NCBI GenBank assembly: GCA_010672585.1
Contig: JAAHGF010000014.1
Span: 168,656 to 232,655 of the forward strand
From: Okeania sp. SIO1I7
GTDB lineage: Bacteria; Cyanobacteriota; Cyanobacteriia; Cyanobacteriales; Microcoleaceae
Length of the DNA stretch: 64,000 bases
Direction: 5' to 3'
Shown here: positions 9,996 to 19,315 of the stretch, piece after piece
Layout of the letters: every line of letters begins with the position of its first letter
Numbering within the stretch: position 1 is the stretch's first letter
Made by a program: the position numbers and the translations under genes
Notes under the pieces: generated by a model
The model's input: the letters and a program-made list of their open reading frames with translations, nothing else
Told to the model about the DNA's origin: nothing
Databases searched by the model: none

Positions 9996-10159
9996 CTATA
10001 GCGCTACACAAATACATTAGGACATTCTTCTGTTCCCTGTTCCCTATTCCCTTTTTGCTATAGCGCTACACAAATACATTAGGACATTCTTCTGTTCCCT
10101 GCTCCCTATTCCCTTACAACTAAAATTGATTGTCCTAAGCAAAAGACATAGTGTTATAG
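9996..10159. mobile_element. MITE, family TATAGCGCTAC, with partial internal duplication
   Basis: Left end CTATAGCGCTACACAAATAC is present twice (from 9996 and from 10058), each followed by TTAGGACATTCTTC and CCCTGTT-type heptads. The right end TGTCCTAAGCAAAAG ... AGTGTTATAG (10131-10159) is its inverted repeat. A simpler copy occurs at 14399-14491. The 62-bp left half has been duplicated. No transposase. Confidence 0.7.
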
Positions 10160-10228
10160 ATATTTTTCTACATAAACCTAAAGATACTTACTATATGTAG
10201 TAAACTAGAAAAGTTGTCTAAAATCGCA

Positions 10229-10305
10229 CATCCAGGTAGTCGGGTGTTCTGCAAATCGGAATCTATGAGAATGCACCTGGATGGAGGATTAAACCCGAAT
10301 AGGAG
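10229..10305 (+). promoter_or_regulatory. Structured leader of rpsB, candidate autoregulatory RNA
   Basis: CATCCAGGT (10229-10237) is perfectly complementary to ACCTGGATG (10275-10283). Past a 6-base bulge the helix continues, 10244-10250 pairing with 10268-10274 including G-U pairs. In addition CGGGT (10241-10245) could pair with ACCCG (10293-10297), just before the Shine-Dalgarno AGGAG (10301-10305), giving a pseudoknot that competes with part of the inner helix. Ribosomal protein S2 autoregulates through its leader in enterobacteria; a similar role here is inference. Confidence 0.5.
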
Positions 10306-10314
10306 ATTATAATT

Positions 10315-11136
10315 ATGCCAGTTGTTAGTTTGGCTCAATTGTTAGAGTCAGGAGTCCACTTTGGGCATCAGACCCGTCGCTGGAATCCAAGAATGTCCCA
10401 GTATATTTTTACAGAGCGTAACGGTGTTCATATTATTGACCTTGTTCAGACAGCTCAATTAATGGAAGAAGCTTACGACTATATTAGAACTGCCTCTGAA
10501 CAAGGAAAAAAATTCTTATTTGTTGGTACGAAGCGTCAAGCTGCTGGTATTATCGCTCAAGAAGCTAGTAGATGTGGAGCTTATTATATTAACCAACGTT
10601 GGTTAGGTGGGATGCTTACTAACTGGACTACTATTAAAACTAGGGTAGAAAGACTCAAGGACTTAGAGCGTCGTGAAGCAAATGGGGCACTAGATTTACT
10701 CCCGAAAAAAGAAGCTTCAGTCCTCCGTCGTGAAATGGCTAAGTTACAAAAATATCTGGGTGGCATTAAAAATATGCGTCGCTTGCCAGATGGAGTTGTC
10801 ATGGTGGACCAGCGACGAGAGTATAATGCTGTTCAAGAATGCCAGAAGTTGGATATTCCTATAGTTTCTTTGTTGGATACGAATTGTGACCCGACTCAAG
10901 TTGATATTCCAATTCCAGCTAATGATGATGCTATTCGCTCAATCAAACTTATAGTGGGTAAGTTGGCGGATGCTATCTATGAAGGTCGTCATGGTCAACT
11001 AGAAACTCTGGATCAAGAAGATTATGATAGCTATGAAGAATATGAAGAAGATTATGATTATGATGGAGCGGAAGAAGAATTTAATGTAAGTGATGATGAG
11101 GAAGAGTCATCAGCAGAAAGTAATGAAGAAGAATAA
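10315..11136 (+). CDS. rpsB: 30S ribosomal protein S2
   Basis: Ribosomal protein S2 of the small subunit, needed for mRNA binding and start of translation. The family start [20 protein letters not shown], then [22 protein letters not shown], and [12 protein letters not shown] with [13 protein letters not shown] are all present. Length is 273, longer than the 241 of E. coli. The excess is a very acidic tail from about residue 232 rich in Asp, Glu and Tyr ([17 protein letters not shown]) and ending SNEEE. AGGAG lies 9 bases before the ATG. The usual partner tsf follows on the same strand after 787 bp of intruding repeat sequence. Confidence 0.98.
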   Translation: MPVVSLAQLLESGVHFGHQTRRWNPRMSQYIFTERNGVHIIDLVQTAQLMEEAYDYIRTASEQGKKFLFVGTKRQAAGIIAQEASRCGAYYINQRWLGGMLTNWTTIKTRVERLKDLERREANGALDLLPKKEASVLRREMAKLQKYLGGIKNMRRLPDGVVMVDQRREYNAVQECQKLDIPIVSLLDTNCDPTQVDIPIPANDDAIRSIKLIVGKLADAIYEGRHGQLETLDQEDYDSYEEYEEDYDYDGAEEEFNVSDDEEESSAESNEEE

Positions 11137-11429
11137 GAAATTCTAGGTAAGCATTTAGCCTTCAACTATTAGCTAGCCTCCTATGGTGGGAACTGCGCAA
11201 TTCAGCTATTAATTTTGAGTCCGCATAAAAGCAACCTTTAAAATTGAAAAATAATAAAAAGTTACTGCCATGAGTCCCAGGACAAAACCTTAGGAGTAAT
11301 TATTTATTACTAATTGCTGTTAACGTAGTTCCTCCGGAGGAGGCTAGCTGACTGCTTATAGCTGTTTGCGCAGCATTCCGCAGGAAATGCTTAGAATTCT
11401 AGTAATATTGTTGAGTAGTAGAGGTGGGG
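11137..11429. other. rpsB-tsf spacer, left part
   Basis: Non-coding. Contains a CTAGCCTCC ... GGAGGAGGCTAGC inverted pair and the second copy of the dispersed 28-bp palindrome at 11360-11388. Confidence 0.65.
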
Positions 11430-11888
11430 TTGACTTCTCACCCGACTAAAGTACGGGTGATTCTAAGCAGTCCCATCCGAATCGTGTTTTTAAACCGATT
11501 CTGAAAAGCTACTAGCTGTCACTGGACTTGATTAAATTTTTTCCAGTGGTGGTAGTCAAAAACCACCTACAGACTCAAAGTGCGCTGACTCCGAATGTCG
11601 CATACATCGCCCTTACTTTTGTCTCACTTTCAGAGTGGTTTTACTCAAGGAGTGAGCTATAAATCCCTATCCTTGCTGCCTGCTTGTCTGTGCCTTAGTC
11701 TTGGTAGAAATATGCTACTAGTTTCTTCCCGACAGGAGTTTCACCCCTACAAGCATTGAGTCTATGGGACAAACCTTGTTCCTACTTGTATCCATTAGTA
11801 TTATCCCACATTTTTGGGATACTTGGGAATAAATTCCCACAACTTGTTTTCATCCAAAGGCTAAAGCCACTTGGCTTTCAATTGCACG
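11430..11888 (-). mobile_element. IS200/IS605-like remnant without transposase (copy B)
   Basis: Begins TTGACTTCTCACCCG with the hairpin CACCCG/CGGGTG (11439-11444 with 11454-11459) and ends near 11888 with AAAGGCTAAAGCCACTTGGC, another self-complementary end. About 460 bp lie between with several inverted pairs (for example ATCCCACA/GGGAT, 11810-11820) but no reading frame for TnpA or TnpB. It resembles a right-end/left-end pair of an IS200/IS605-type element that has lost its genes. It separates rpsB from tsf, which are commonly adjacent. Assignment is inference. Confidence 0.45.
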
Positions 11889-11923
11889 TTTTTTTTGTAA
11901 AGTTAAATTGAGGAATAAAAAAT

Positions 11924-12583
11924 ATGCCGGAAATATCTGCAAAGTTAGTTCAAGAGTTGCGTAAAGCAACAGGTGCAGGCATGATGGACTGCAAAAAAGC
12001 TCTCGAGCAAAATAATGGCGATATTACTAAGGCTACAGAATGGCTAAGACAAAAAGGTATTGCTTCTGCAGGAAAACTTGAGGGTAAAGTAGCAGCAGAA
12101 GGACTGGTTGAAAGTTATATTCATACAGGTAGCAGAATTGGCGTTTTAGTAGAAGTAAATTGTCAGACAGATTTTGTTGCCCGGAATGAAGCATTCAAAC
12201 ATTTAGTGAAAAATATTGCTATGCAAATAGCAGCTTGTCCACAGGTAGAATATATTTCAGTTGATGATATCCCTACGGAATTTGTGGAGAGTGAAAAATC
12301 TATAGAAATGGGTAGAGAAGACCTTAGTAAAAAGCCGGAAAATATTAGGGAAAAAATAGTTCAGGGAAGAATAGAAAAGCGACTCAAAGAATTAGCATTA
12401 ATGGATCAACCTTATATTAAAGACCAAAATGTCACAGTGGCAGAGTTGGTTAAGGAAACTAGCGCTCAGTTAGGTGAAAAAGTACAAGTACGTCGTTTTA
12501 CACGATTTGTTTTGGGAGAGGGTATTGAGAAAAAAGAGGATAATTTTGCTGAAGAAGTAGCAGCACAAATGGCAAAGGAATAA
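11924..12583 (+). CDS. tsf: Translation elongation factor Ts
   Basis: EF-Ts, the nucleotide exchange factor of EF-Tu. The N-terminal domain has the signature [20 protein letters not shown] and [12 protein letters not shown]; the core holds [16 protein letters not shown]. At 219 residues it is the short cyanobacterial form; E. coli has 283 with a second subdomain. A GAGGA about 10 bases upstream supports the ATG. The product would act with the ribosome and EF-Tu in the cytosol. Transcription from the rpsB promoter would have to cross copy B of the IS200/IS605-like element, so an own promoter is possible. Confidence 0.97.
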   Translation: MPEISAKLVQELRKATGAGMMDCKKALEQNNGDITKATEWLRQKGIASAGKLEGKVAAEGLVESYIHTGSRIGVLVEVNCQTDFVARNEAFKHLVKNIAMQIAACPQVEYISVDDIPTEFVESEKSIEMGREDLSKKPENIREKIVQGRIEKRLKELALMDQPYIKDQNVTVAELVKETSAQLGEKVQVRRFTRFVLGEGIEKKEDNFAEEVAAQMAKE

Positions 12584-12639
12584 TTGATAAATCTTGAAGA
12601 AGGAAGAAGTAAGAAAGAAGAAGGAAAAAGTTGATAGGG

Positions 12640-12705
12640 ACTCAAACCCCAAAAAATTGTAAACACCGTGTAAACGGTGGGGTATTAAACCCATAAGGGA
12701 AAAGA
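12640..12705. repeat. Dispersed hairpin repeat (inverse copy at 20274-20330)
   Basis: CACCGTGTAAACGGTG is a clear hairpin, flanked by CCCC ... GGGGTATTAAACCCATAA. The same block in reverse orientation, with CACCGTCACTTGCGGTG as hairpin, lies at 20274-20330. The stem is kept while the loop changes, so the structure itself may matter. Confidence 0.7.
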
Positions 12706-12789
12706 TAATCAGAATTAAAAATTAAAAGTAGCAGAGATAATCTGTTTATTTTTAATTTTTAATTGTGGATAGATAGAAAATAATTTACT

Positions 12790-13782
12790 ATGGTGGGAGC
12801 AGCAAAACAAATAGAGGAAAAATTGAAAGAAATAGAAGTAGCGATCGCTGAAATTGCCAAGGAATTTTATGGTACTTATGAAGGTTATTTCAAAGTATTA
12901 GGTGAAGGGATAGGTCAACAATTAATTTTTGCTAGTTATCATATATGTACTCAAGGATATCCAGAAGCTTTTCTGAATTTATCATTTTCTCAGCGACAAA
13001 AAATGCAGTTGGAGTTGCGAGAAATAGCAAAATTACCAGTTAGAGAATTAGAAGAATTATTAGAACAAATTCCAGAAGAACAGGAAAATTTAGATGAGAC
13101 TTCAGCACCAGAATTAATTATGAGTCTTTTGAGTGAAGGAGATGGGGAGGAGAAAGAAGTAACATCTCTACTAAAAGATGAAAAGACAAAGATAGAATTT
13201 GATTCTGCTGTATTATTTTCAACTAAAACATATGATAATGAAGAGCGAAAACTGGCAGATAGGATAGAAGAAAGTCTGAATAAGATTGAAACAGAAGAAA
13301 TAGAAAATTCTCCAGAAAATATTATTGATAAATTAGAGAATTTAGAGACATTAATATCTTGGCAAGAGAATATAGAAAAGCAAATACCTGAAATCCTCAA
13401 AAAAGTTTCTGATCGGGCAAACTCCATCCTTCAAAATGCAGAAATACTACCAAATAAAATACCGAAAAAAGTTTTAGAAGCTGCGACAAAAATGGAATCA
13501 GGTGAGACTCCTTTGGGTGGAAAACCTAATTTATTAAATTTATTAATTGAAGCAGAAGATCCAGAAGAGGAAAAAAAACCTAGAGTTACTAAAGTTATGG
13601 CAGTAAATCTTAGGTTATCTGAAATAGAATTTACTGATATTAATGTTAGTGCCTGGCGTAATAAAATTCGTAACCTTTTAGGAAGACTTAATCAACTGCA
13701 ACGAGAATATCGTAAAAAGCAACGCGAACGAGCTGTAATAGAAGCAGAGTCAGCATGGCGTTCTAGTTGGTATGAAGAATAA
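12790..13782 (+). CDS. Conserved cyanobacterial hypothetical between tsf and recG
   Basis: A 330-residue, highly charged, helical protein with no signal peptide, membrane segment or catalytic motif that I can name. The N-terminal 100 residues look like a conserved domain (EIAKEFYGTYEGYFKVLGEG, then QLIFASYHICTQGYPEAFLN). The middle, about 100-240, is low-complexity and rich in Glu/Ile/Ser. The C-terminal 60 residues are again well ordered: VTKVMAVNLRLSEIEFTDIN followed by a basic helix ending AVIEAESAWRSSWYEE. To my memory, proteins of this kind sit between tsf and recG in other cyanobacteria, suggesting conserved gene order; the function is unknown. I see no clear Shine-Dalgarno. Confidence 0.8.
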   Translation: MVGAAKQIEEKLKEIEVAIAEIAKEFYGTYEGYFKVLGEGIGQQLIFASYHICTQGYPEAFLNLSFSQRQKMQLELREIAKLPVRELEELLEQIPEEQENLDETSAPELIMSLLSEGDGEEKEVTSLLKDEKTKIEFDSAVLFSTKTYDNEERKLADRIEESLNKIETEEIENSPENIIDKLENLETLISWQENIEKQIPEILKKVSDRANSILQNAEILPNKIPKKVLEAATKMESGETPLGGKPNLLNLLIEAEDPEEEKKPRVTKVMAVNLRLSEIEFTDINVSAWRNKIRNLLGRLNQLQREYRKKQRERAVIEAESAWRSSWYEE

Positions 13783-15023
13783 TTAATAATGAATAATTAA
13801 TAATTAATAATTAATAATTAAGAGTTGATAGTTAATAATTATTCATTCAACAATTCACGCCTTGAAGACGACCTTTTTAAGGGGATAAAATCAAAAAAAA
13901 TCCTTTTAGTCAATCCTATCCGTTTTAAGAAGAGGTAATTATTAATTATTAATTGTTAATTGTTAATTGCTGAATTAGGAGTCAGGAGTCAGGAGTCAGG
14001 AGGGAAGAAAGAAGAAGTAAACAGGATTCATTAATGGATAATTGATAATGGATAATTGATAATTACCTCGGGTTTTAACCGTTACGGAATTGAATATAAG
14101 GAAATATTATTTCTTCTCTTGGTCGATTGGATATGGCGAGGAGACCCGCTCTTATCAGAGCCGCTCCGCTAACGCCATCTCTCGACCGCTTTTTTCCCCT
14201 GAAAATGGGAGGCTTCAAGGCGCGAATTATTTAATTATTAATTATTAATTATTCGGTAAAATGAAGAAGGTTTTTTAGTCGCTTCAGTGAAATGGAGTTC
14301 TTAATTTTTTTCTCCTTGATTTAATTAAGCTTGAAATCTTAGTTATTCGATAAAATTTGTGGTAAATATAGCAGTCGCTATTACTGTATTTGACATAATA
14401 TAGTGCGACGCAAATAGGTTAGGACATTCCTCTGTTCCCTGTTCCCTTACAACCTAAATTTATTGTCCTAACCAAAAGACGTAGTGCTATAAAAAGCTTA
14501 AAACTCAGACAATGCAATATTTTTCTTTCCTAGATAACTAATCACCTAGATAACTAATTTCTGCTATACATTAAGATTATATGGGCTAAAAATTTTCACA
14601 CTAAAGTAATTCAAGGAAAGAAGTTATACTAATTATCATGGATTAATTCTACAAAAAGGTAATTTAAAAATCATACCTAAAAGGAGTTTTTTCCTGAATT
14701 TTTTCTTCTTTCTTCATTAATTTGGTAGATAACTAATTTTATGTGAGGTGACACAGAATTAGGTATTAGGTATTAGGTGTTAGGTGTTAGATATTAGACA
14801 TCTCCAATAATGAAAAACAAAATCAATTATCGTAGATAAATCATCAATTATTTTCCCCTACTCCCTACTCCCTACTCCCTCTTTTCCGGAGAGGTCTATT
14901 GGTTGTTATACCAATTTTATGTGAGATAGCATAGAATTATAAAATTTATTAACTTGTCTATCTCGCTCTACAGTCAACTCTGATTAAAAGATTATTCTAT
15001 ATATTAATTAGGTAGAACAATGA
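13783..15023. other. Repeat-rich intergenic region upstream of recG
   Basis: Over 1.2 kb without a gene. It contains heptamer runs of ATTAATT (13790-13820, 13930-13970, 14225-14255), AGGAGTC (13976-14003), ATTAGGT (14759-14800) and TACTCCC (14858-14882), a dispersed block TTATTTCTTCTCTTGGTCGA near 14108 shared with 19990, and a MITE at 14399-14491. Confidence 0.8.
14399..14491. mobile_element. MITE, family TATAGCGCTAC (copy 2)
   Basis: About 93 bp with ends TATAGTGCGACGCAAATAGG and, inverted, CAAAAGACGTAGTGCTATA. It also shares the internal TTAGGACATTC, CCCTGTT heptads and TTGTCCTAA block with the copy at 9996-10159. Non-coding. Confidence 0.7.
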
Positions 15024-15041
15024 GTTTCCTCAAAGAAAGTA

Positions 15042-15068
15042 AAATAAAATAAAATAAAATAAAATAAG
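15042..15068. repeat. Pentamer tandem repeat (AAAAT)
   Basis: Five to six perfect AAAAT units at the left edge of the duplicated recG leader. Confidence 0.9.
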
Positions 15069-15152
15069 TCAAAAAAATTTAATGCTGATATTTATTTAAG
15101 TGTGAATTTCTATAAATGAGCGACTAATAAAATATTACATACATAATATGCT

Positions 15153-15311
15153 ATGAATAACGAAAAAGAAAAGATAGACTGGGAAAGACTACAAAAAGCT
15201 TTGTCAGTAGAAATACAATATGGATTTCAAAATATCCAGGGAAAACAATATATAATTAATGAATTCATTAATTATATAGATAAATGGATTTCCTCAAATA
15301 AAGCAAAATAA
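15153..15311 (+). pseudogene. Truncated duplicate of the recG 5' end
   Basis: Encodes 52 residues beginning MNNEKEKIDWERLQKALSVE, nearly identical to the start of recG, up to about residue 34, after which it diverges (NEFINYIDKWISSNKAK) and stops. The duplication also covers the leader: the block TGCTGATATTTATTTAAGTG and following 90 bases occur before both ATGs. Matching start codons are 248 bp apart (15153 and 15401). The copy cannot encode any RecG activity; it could still be transcribed from the duplicated promoter. Confidence 0.9.
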
Positions 15312-15400
15312 AAGAATTCAAAAAACTGAATGCTGATATTTATTTAAGTGTGAATTTATCTAAATGAGCTACTAAGAAAATATTACATAAATCATATGCC

Positions 15401-17893
15401 ATGAATAACGACAAAGAAAAAATAGACTGGGAAAGACTACAAAAAGCTTTGTCAGTAGAAGTACAATATGGATTTCAAAATATCCAGGGAAAACAATATA
15501 TATTTAATGACTTTTTAAGTCTCAGTTTGAGCGAAGCACCCATAATATTAAAAGGTTATCAAAATCAATTTCAGGAGATATCTAATAAATTTGTTAGCTA
15601 TCCAGAAATGACCAGAGAAGAACGGCAAAAATTACTAGAAAAAACTAAATATTTTTTAGAAAAAATGCAATATATTTCTGAAGGAGTAAAGCCGGAAAAA
15701 ACAATAAAAAAAGAGATAATTCAACCAGAAGAAAAAACTCAAGAAAGACTAAAACAGGGTTCTGTTACTCCCCAAAAATACAGCGATAAACTTGATGTAG
15801 AACAACCATTAACAGAAGTAAAAGATATTAGCAAAAGAAACAGCGATCGCCTAGCAACATTAGGATTATATACAGTTAGAGAATTACTTTATTATTATCC
15901 AAGAGACCATATAGATTATGCTCGTCAAGTAAATATTCGCGACTTAGAACCGGGAGAAACTGTCACAATAATCGGCAAAGTTCAACGATTTAACTGTTTT
16001 TCTAGCCCGAAAAATAAGAAATTAACTATTCTCGAACTTACCCTCACAGATGCTACAGGTAAAATCAAAATAAGTCGCTTTTTTGCCGGACCTAGATTTA
16101 GTAATAAAGGTTGGCAAATGCAGCAGAAAAAAATCTATCCGGTCGGTGCAACAGTAGCTGTTTCAGGTTTAGTTAAAGAAAATAAATATGGGAAAAATTT
16201 AGATAACCCAGAAATAGAAGTTCTTGATAGTGAAGGGGGTCAAATTGAATCCATGAAAGTTGGTCGTTTAGTACCAGTTTATCCCTTAACAGATGGAGTA
16301 GGAGCAGATGTTGTTAGACGAGCAATATTTACAGTTTTACCAACAGCAGAACAATTGTCAGATACATTGCCTGAAGGATTACTAAATCAATATCAATTAA
16401 TAGATTTAAAAAATGCTATTAAAAATATTCACTTTCCTATAGATAGAGATTGTTTAGCAGCAGCTCGTCGTCGCTTAGTTTTTGATGAATTTTTCTACCT
16501 ACAATTAGGATTATTGAAACGTCGGCAACTGCAAAAAAAAGTAGAAACAGGAATAGCTTTACCAACTACAGGAAAATTAATTGAGCAATTCTATAAACTC
16601 CTGCCATTTGCGTTAACTAATGCTCAAAAAAGAGTAGTTAATGAAATACTTAATGACCTACAAAAACCTGAATCAATGAAAAGATTAGTACAAGGAGATG
16701 TAGGAGCAGGAAAAACAGTAGTAGCAGTTGTGGCAATGTTAGCAGCAATTCAAGCAGGTTATCAAGCAGCTTTAATGGCACCAACAGAAGTATTAGCAGA
16801 ACAACATTATAAAAAATTAGTTGCTTGGTTTAATCTTTTACATTTGCCAGTTGAACTATTAACTGGTTCGACAAAGGTAGCAAAACGCCGAGAAATTCAC
16901 TCTCAACTTGAGACTGGAGAATTACCAGTATTAGTCGGTACTCATGCCCTAATTCAAGAAGCAGTAAATTTTCACAAATTAGGTTTAGTAGTAATAGATG
17001 AACAACATAGATTTGGCGTTCAACAAAGAGCAAAATTGCAACAAAAAGGTGAATCTCCCCACTTTTTGGCAATGACAGCTACTCCCATTCCCAGAACTTT
17101 AGCTTTGACATTACATGGAGATTTAGATGTTAGTCAAATAGACGAATTACCTCCTGGAAGACAACCAATTCAAACAACAACTTTGACTGGAAGACAACGT
17201 AAAAAAGCTTACGATCTAATCCGCCGAGAAATAGTTCAAGGTAGACAAGTTTATGTGGTTTTACCCTTAGTTGAAGAGTCAGAAAAATTGGATGTAAAAT
17301 CCGCAGTTGAAGAACATCAAAAGTTAGCAGAAAAAGTTTTCCCAGAATTTCAAATAGGTTTACTACATGGAAAAATGACAAGTGTAGAAAAAGACCAAGC
17401 AATTAGTACATTTCGGGATAATCAAACTCAGATTTTAGTATCTACAACTGTAGTGGAAGTGGGGGTAGATGTGCCGAATGCCACAGTAATGTTGATTGAA
17501 AATGCAGAAAGGTTTGGTTTATCTCAGTTACATCAGTTGCGGGGACGGGTGGGGCGTGGTGTCCATAAGTCTTATTGTTTGTTGATGAGGGGTGCGGGTT
17601 CGACTGATGCTGTGGAAAGGTTGCAGGTTTTGGAGCAGTCTCAGGATGGATTTTTTATTGCGGAAATGGATATGCGTTTGCGGGGACCTGGTCAGGTTTT
17701 GGGAACGAAGCAGTCTGGGTTGCCGGATTTTGCTTTGGCGAGTTTGGTTGAGGACCAGGAGGTTTTGGAGTTGGCGCGGGGTGCTGCTTTTCGGGTGATG
17801 GAGAAGGATGAAAGTTTGAATAGTTGGCCTCTATTGAGGAGGGAGTTGGAATGGCGGTATCAGAAGATGATGGGAGGGTCGATTTTGAATTAG
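15401..17893 (+). CDS. recG: ATP-dependent DNA helicase RecG
   Basis: RecG, the superfamily 2 branch-migration helicase that remodels stalled forks and recombination intermediates. The 830-residue form is longer than the roughly 690 of E. coli because of a 140-residue N-terminal extension of the kind found in cyanobacteria and plants. The wedge/OB domain follows (VRELLYYYPRDHIDYARQV). Helicase motifs are intact: Walker A GDVGAGKTVVA from about residue 432, DEQHRFG at 533-539, TATPIPRTLAL, then TTVVEVGVDVPNATVM, QLRGRVGRG and the RecG-specific C-terminus MRLRGPGQVLGTKQSGLPDF. From about 17,480 on, base composition becomes GC-richer and G-rich than in the first two thirds. Two tandem arrays begin just after the stop. 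Confidence 0.97.
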   Translation: MNNDKEKIDWERLQKALSVEVQYGFQNIQGKQYIFNDFLSLSLSEAPIILKGYQNQFQEISNKFVSYPEMTREERQKLLEKTKYFLEKMQYISEGVKPEKTIKKEIIQPEEKTQERLKQGSVTPQKYSDKLDVEQPLTEVKDISKRNSDRLATLGLYTVRELLYYYPRDHIDYARQVNIRDLEPGETVTIIGKVQRFNCFSSPKNKKLTILELTLTDATGKIKISRFFAGPRFSNKGWQMQQKKIYPVGATVAVSGLVKENKYGKNLDNPEIEVLDSEGGQIESMKVGRLVPVYPLTDGVGADVVRRAIFTVLPTAEQLSDTLPEGLLNQYQLIDLKNAIKNIHFPIDRDCLAAARRRLVFDEFFYLQLGLLKRRQLQKKVETGIALPTTGKLIEQFYKLLPFALTNAQKRVVNEILNDLQKPESMKRLVQGDVGAGKTVVAVVAMLAAIQAGYQAALMAPTEVLAEQHYKKLVAWFNLLHLPVELLTGSTKVAKRREIHSQLETGELPVLVGTHALIQEAVNFHKLGLVVIDEQHRFGVQQRAKLQQKGESPHFLAMTATPIPRTLALTLHGDLDVSQIDELPPGRQPIQTTTLTGRQRKKAYDLIRREIVQGRQVYVVLPLVEESEKLDVKSAVEEHQKLAEKVFPEFQIGLLHGKMTSVEKDQAISTFRDNQTQILVSTTVVEVGVDVPNATVMLIENAERFGLSQLHQLRGRVGRGVHKSYCLLMRGAGSTDAVERLQVLEQSQDGFFIAEMDMRLRGPGQVLGTKQSGLPDFALASLVEDQEVLELARGAAFRVMEKDESLNSWPLLRRELEWRYQKMMGGSILN

Positions 17894-17902
17894 GAGTCAG
17901 GA

Positions 17903-18061
17903 GTGGCTCACAGGGATTATGGCACGGATACAGGGATACGGAAGGGAATAGGGGAGTGGCTCACAGGGATTATGGCACGGATACAGGCATATGGAAGGGA
18001 GTGGGGGAGTGGCTCACACGGATTATGGCACGGATACAGGGATATGGAAGGGAGTAGGGGA
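17903..18061. repeat. 53-bp tandem repeat, three copies
   Basis: Three head-to-tail units of 53 bp starting GTGGCTCACAGGGATTATGG at 17903, 17956 and 18009, with a few substitutions. The array begins 10 bp after the recG stop codon and is followed directly by the 146-bp array. Open frames crossing it are by-products of a unit length that is not a multiple of three. Confidence 0.95.
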
Positions 18062-18064
18062 GAT

Positions 18065-19250
18065 AGACAAACAAACAGCAACTAATTATCAATTCAAAAT
18101 TAAAAAAATATTCATCACTATTTTTCTATCACGCAATAGTAGAATCTCGAAAGTCTAGAAAGACTTAGCTGAGAACAACCTACTTTTCCTTCTCTAGATA
18201 TGGAGTGATCGCTCCAGACAAACAAACAGCAACTAATTATTAATTCAAAATCAAAAATTTATTCATAACTATTTTTCTATACGCAATAGTAGAATCTCGA
18301 AAGTCTAGAAAGACTCAGCTGAGACCAACCTACCTTTTCTTCTGAAGATATGGAGCGCTCCAGACAAACAAACAGCAACTAATTATCAATTCAAAATTAA
18401 AAATTTATTCATAACTATTTTTCTATACGCAATAGTAGAATCTCGAAAGTCTAGAAAGACTCAGCTGAGACCAACCTACCTTTTCTTCTGAAGATATGGA
18501 GCGCTCCAGACAAACAAACAGCAACTAATTATCAATTCAAAATTAAAAATTTATTCATAACTATTTTTCTATACGCAATAGTAGAATCTCGAAAGTCTAG
18601 AAAGACTCAGCTGAGAACAACCTACTTTTCCTTCTCTAGATATGGAGCGCTCCAGACAAACAAACAGCAACTAATTATCAATTCAAAATTAAAAAAATAT
18701 TCATCACTATTGTTCTATACGCAATAGTAGAATCTCGAAAGTCTAGAAAGACTCAGCTGAGACCAACCTACCTTTTCTTCTGAAGATATGGAGCGCTCCA
18801 GACAAACAAACAGCAACTAATTATCAATTCAAAATTAAAAATTTATTCATAACTATTTTTCTATACGCAATAGTAGAATCTCAAAAGTCTAGAAAGACTC
18901 AGCTGAGACCAACCTACCTTTTCTTCTGAAGATATGGAGCGCTCCAGACAAACAAACAGGAACTAATTATCAATTCAAAATTAAAAAAATATTCATCACT
19001 ATTGTTCTATACGCAATAGTAGAATCTCGAAAGTCTAGAAAGACTCAGCTGAGAACAACCTACCTTTTCTTCTGAAGATATGGAGCGATCGCTCCAGACA
19101 AACAAACAGGAACTAATTATCAATTCAAAATTAAAAAAATATTCATCACTATTGTTCTATACGCAATAGTAGAATCTCGAAAGTCTAGAAAGACTCAGCT
19201 GAGACCAACCAACCTTTTCTTCTGAAGATATGGAGCGATCGCTCCAGACA
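18065..19250. repeat. Long tandem array, eight units of 146-151 bp
   Basis: Unit starts (AGACAAACAAACAGCAACTA) are at 18065, 18216, 18362, 18508, 18654, 18800, 18946 and 19096, with a ninth truncated start at 19246. Five units are 146 bp; the last two are 150 and the first 151. The length difference lies at the unit end: GGAGCGCTCC in short units, GGAGCGATCGCTCC in long ones, both palindromes, the longer one containing HIP1. Each unit also has AGTCTAGAAAGACT, a small hairpin, and CTCAGCTGAG. No coding frame is conserved across units. Confidence 0.95.
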
Positions 19251-19315
19251 AATCAAAACAGAGAAATGGGCTGTAATTCAAAGATTATGGATGATAGAAA
19301 ATTTATTTTGCACAA

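Noticed and set aside
12640..12705. Possible tRNA (GGGACTCAAACCCC resembles a T-arm)
   Set aside because: No acceptor stem, anticodon arm or D arm in the surrounding sequence; the block is a dispersed hairpin repeat found inverted at 20274.
17824..18085. Overlapping open frames after recG
   Set aside because: Produced by the 53-bp tandem repeat; the translations repeat themselves in different frames (HGYRD, SHGLWHGYRD).
18065..19250. Possible CRISPR array
   Set aside because: Units are 146-151 bp and nearly identical over their whole length; there are no short repeats alternating with unique spacers, and no cas genes.
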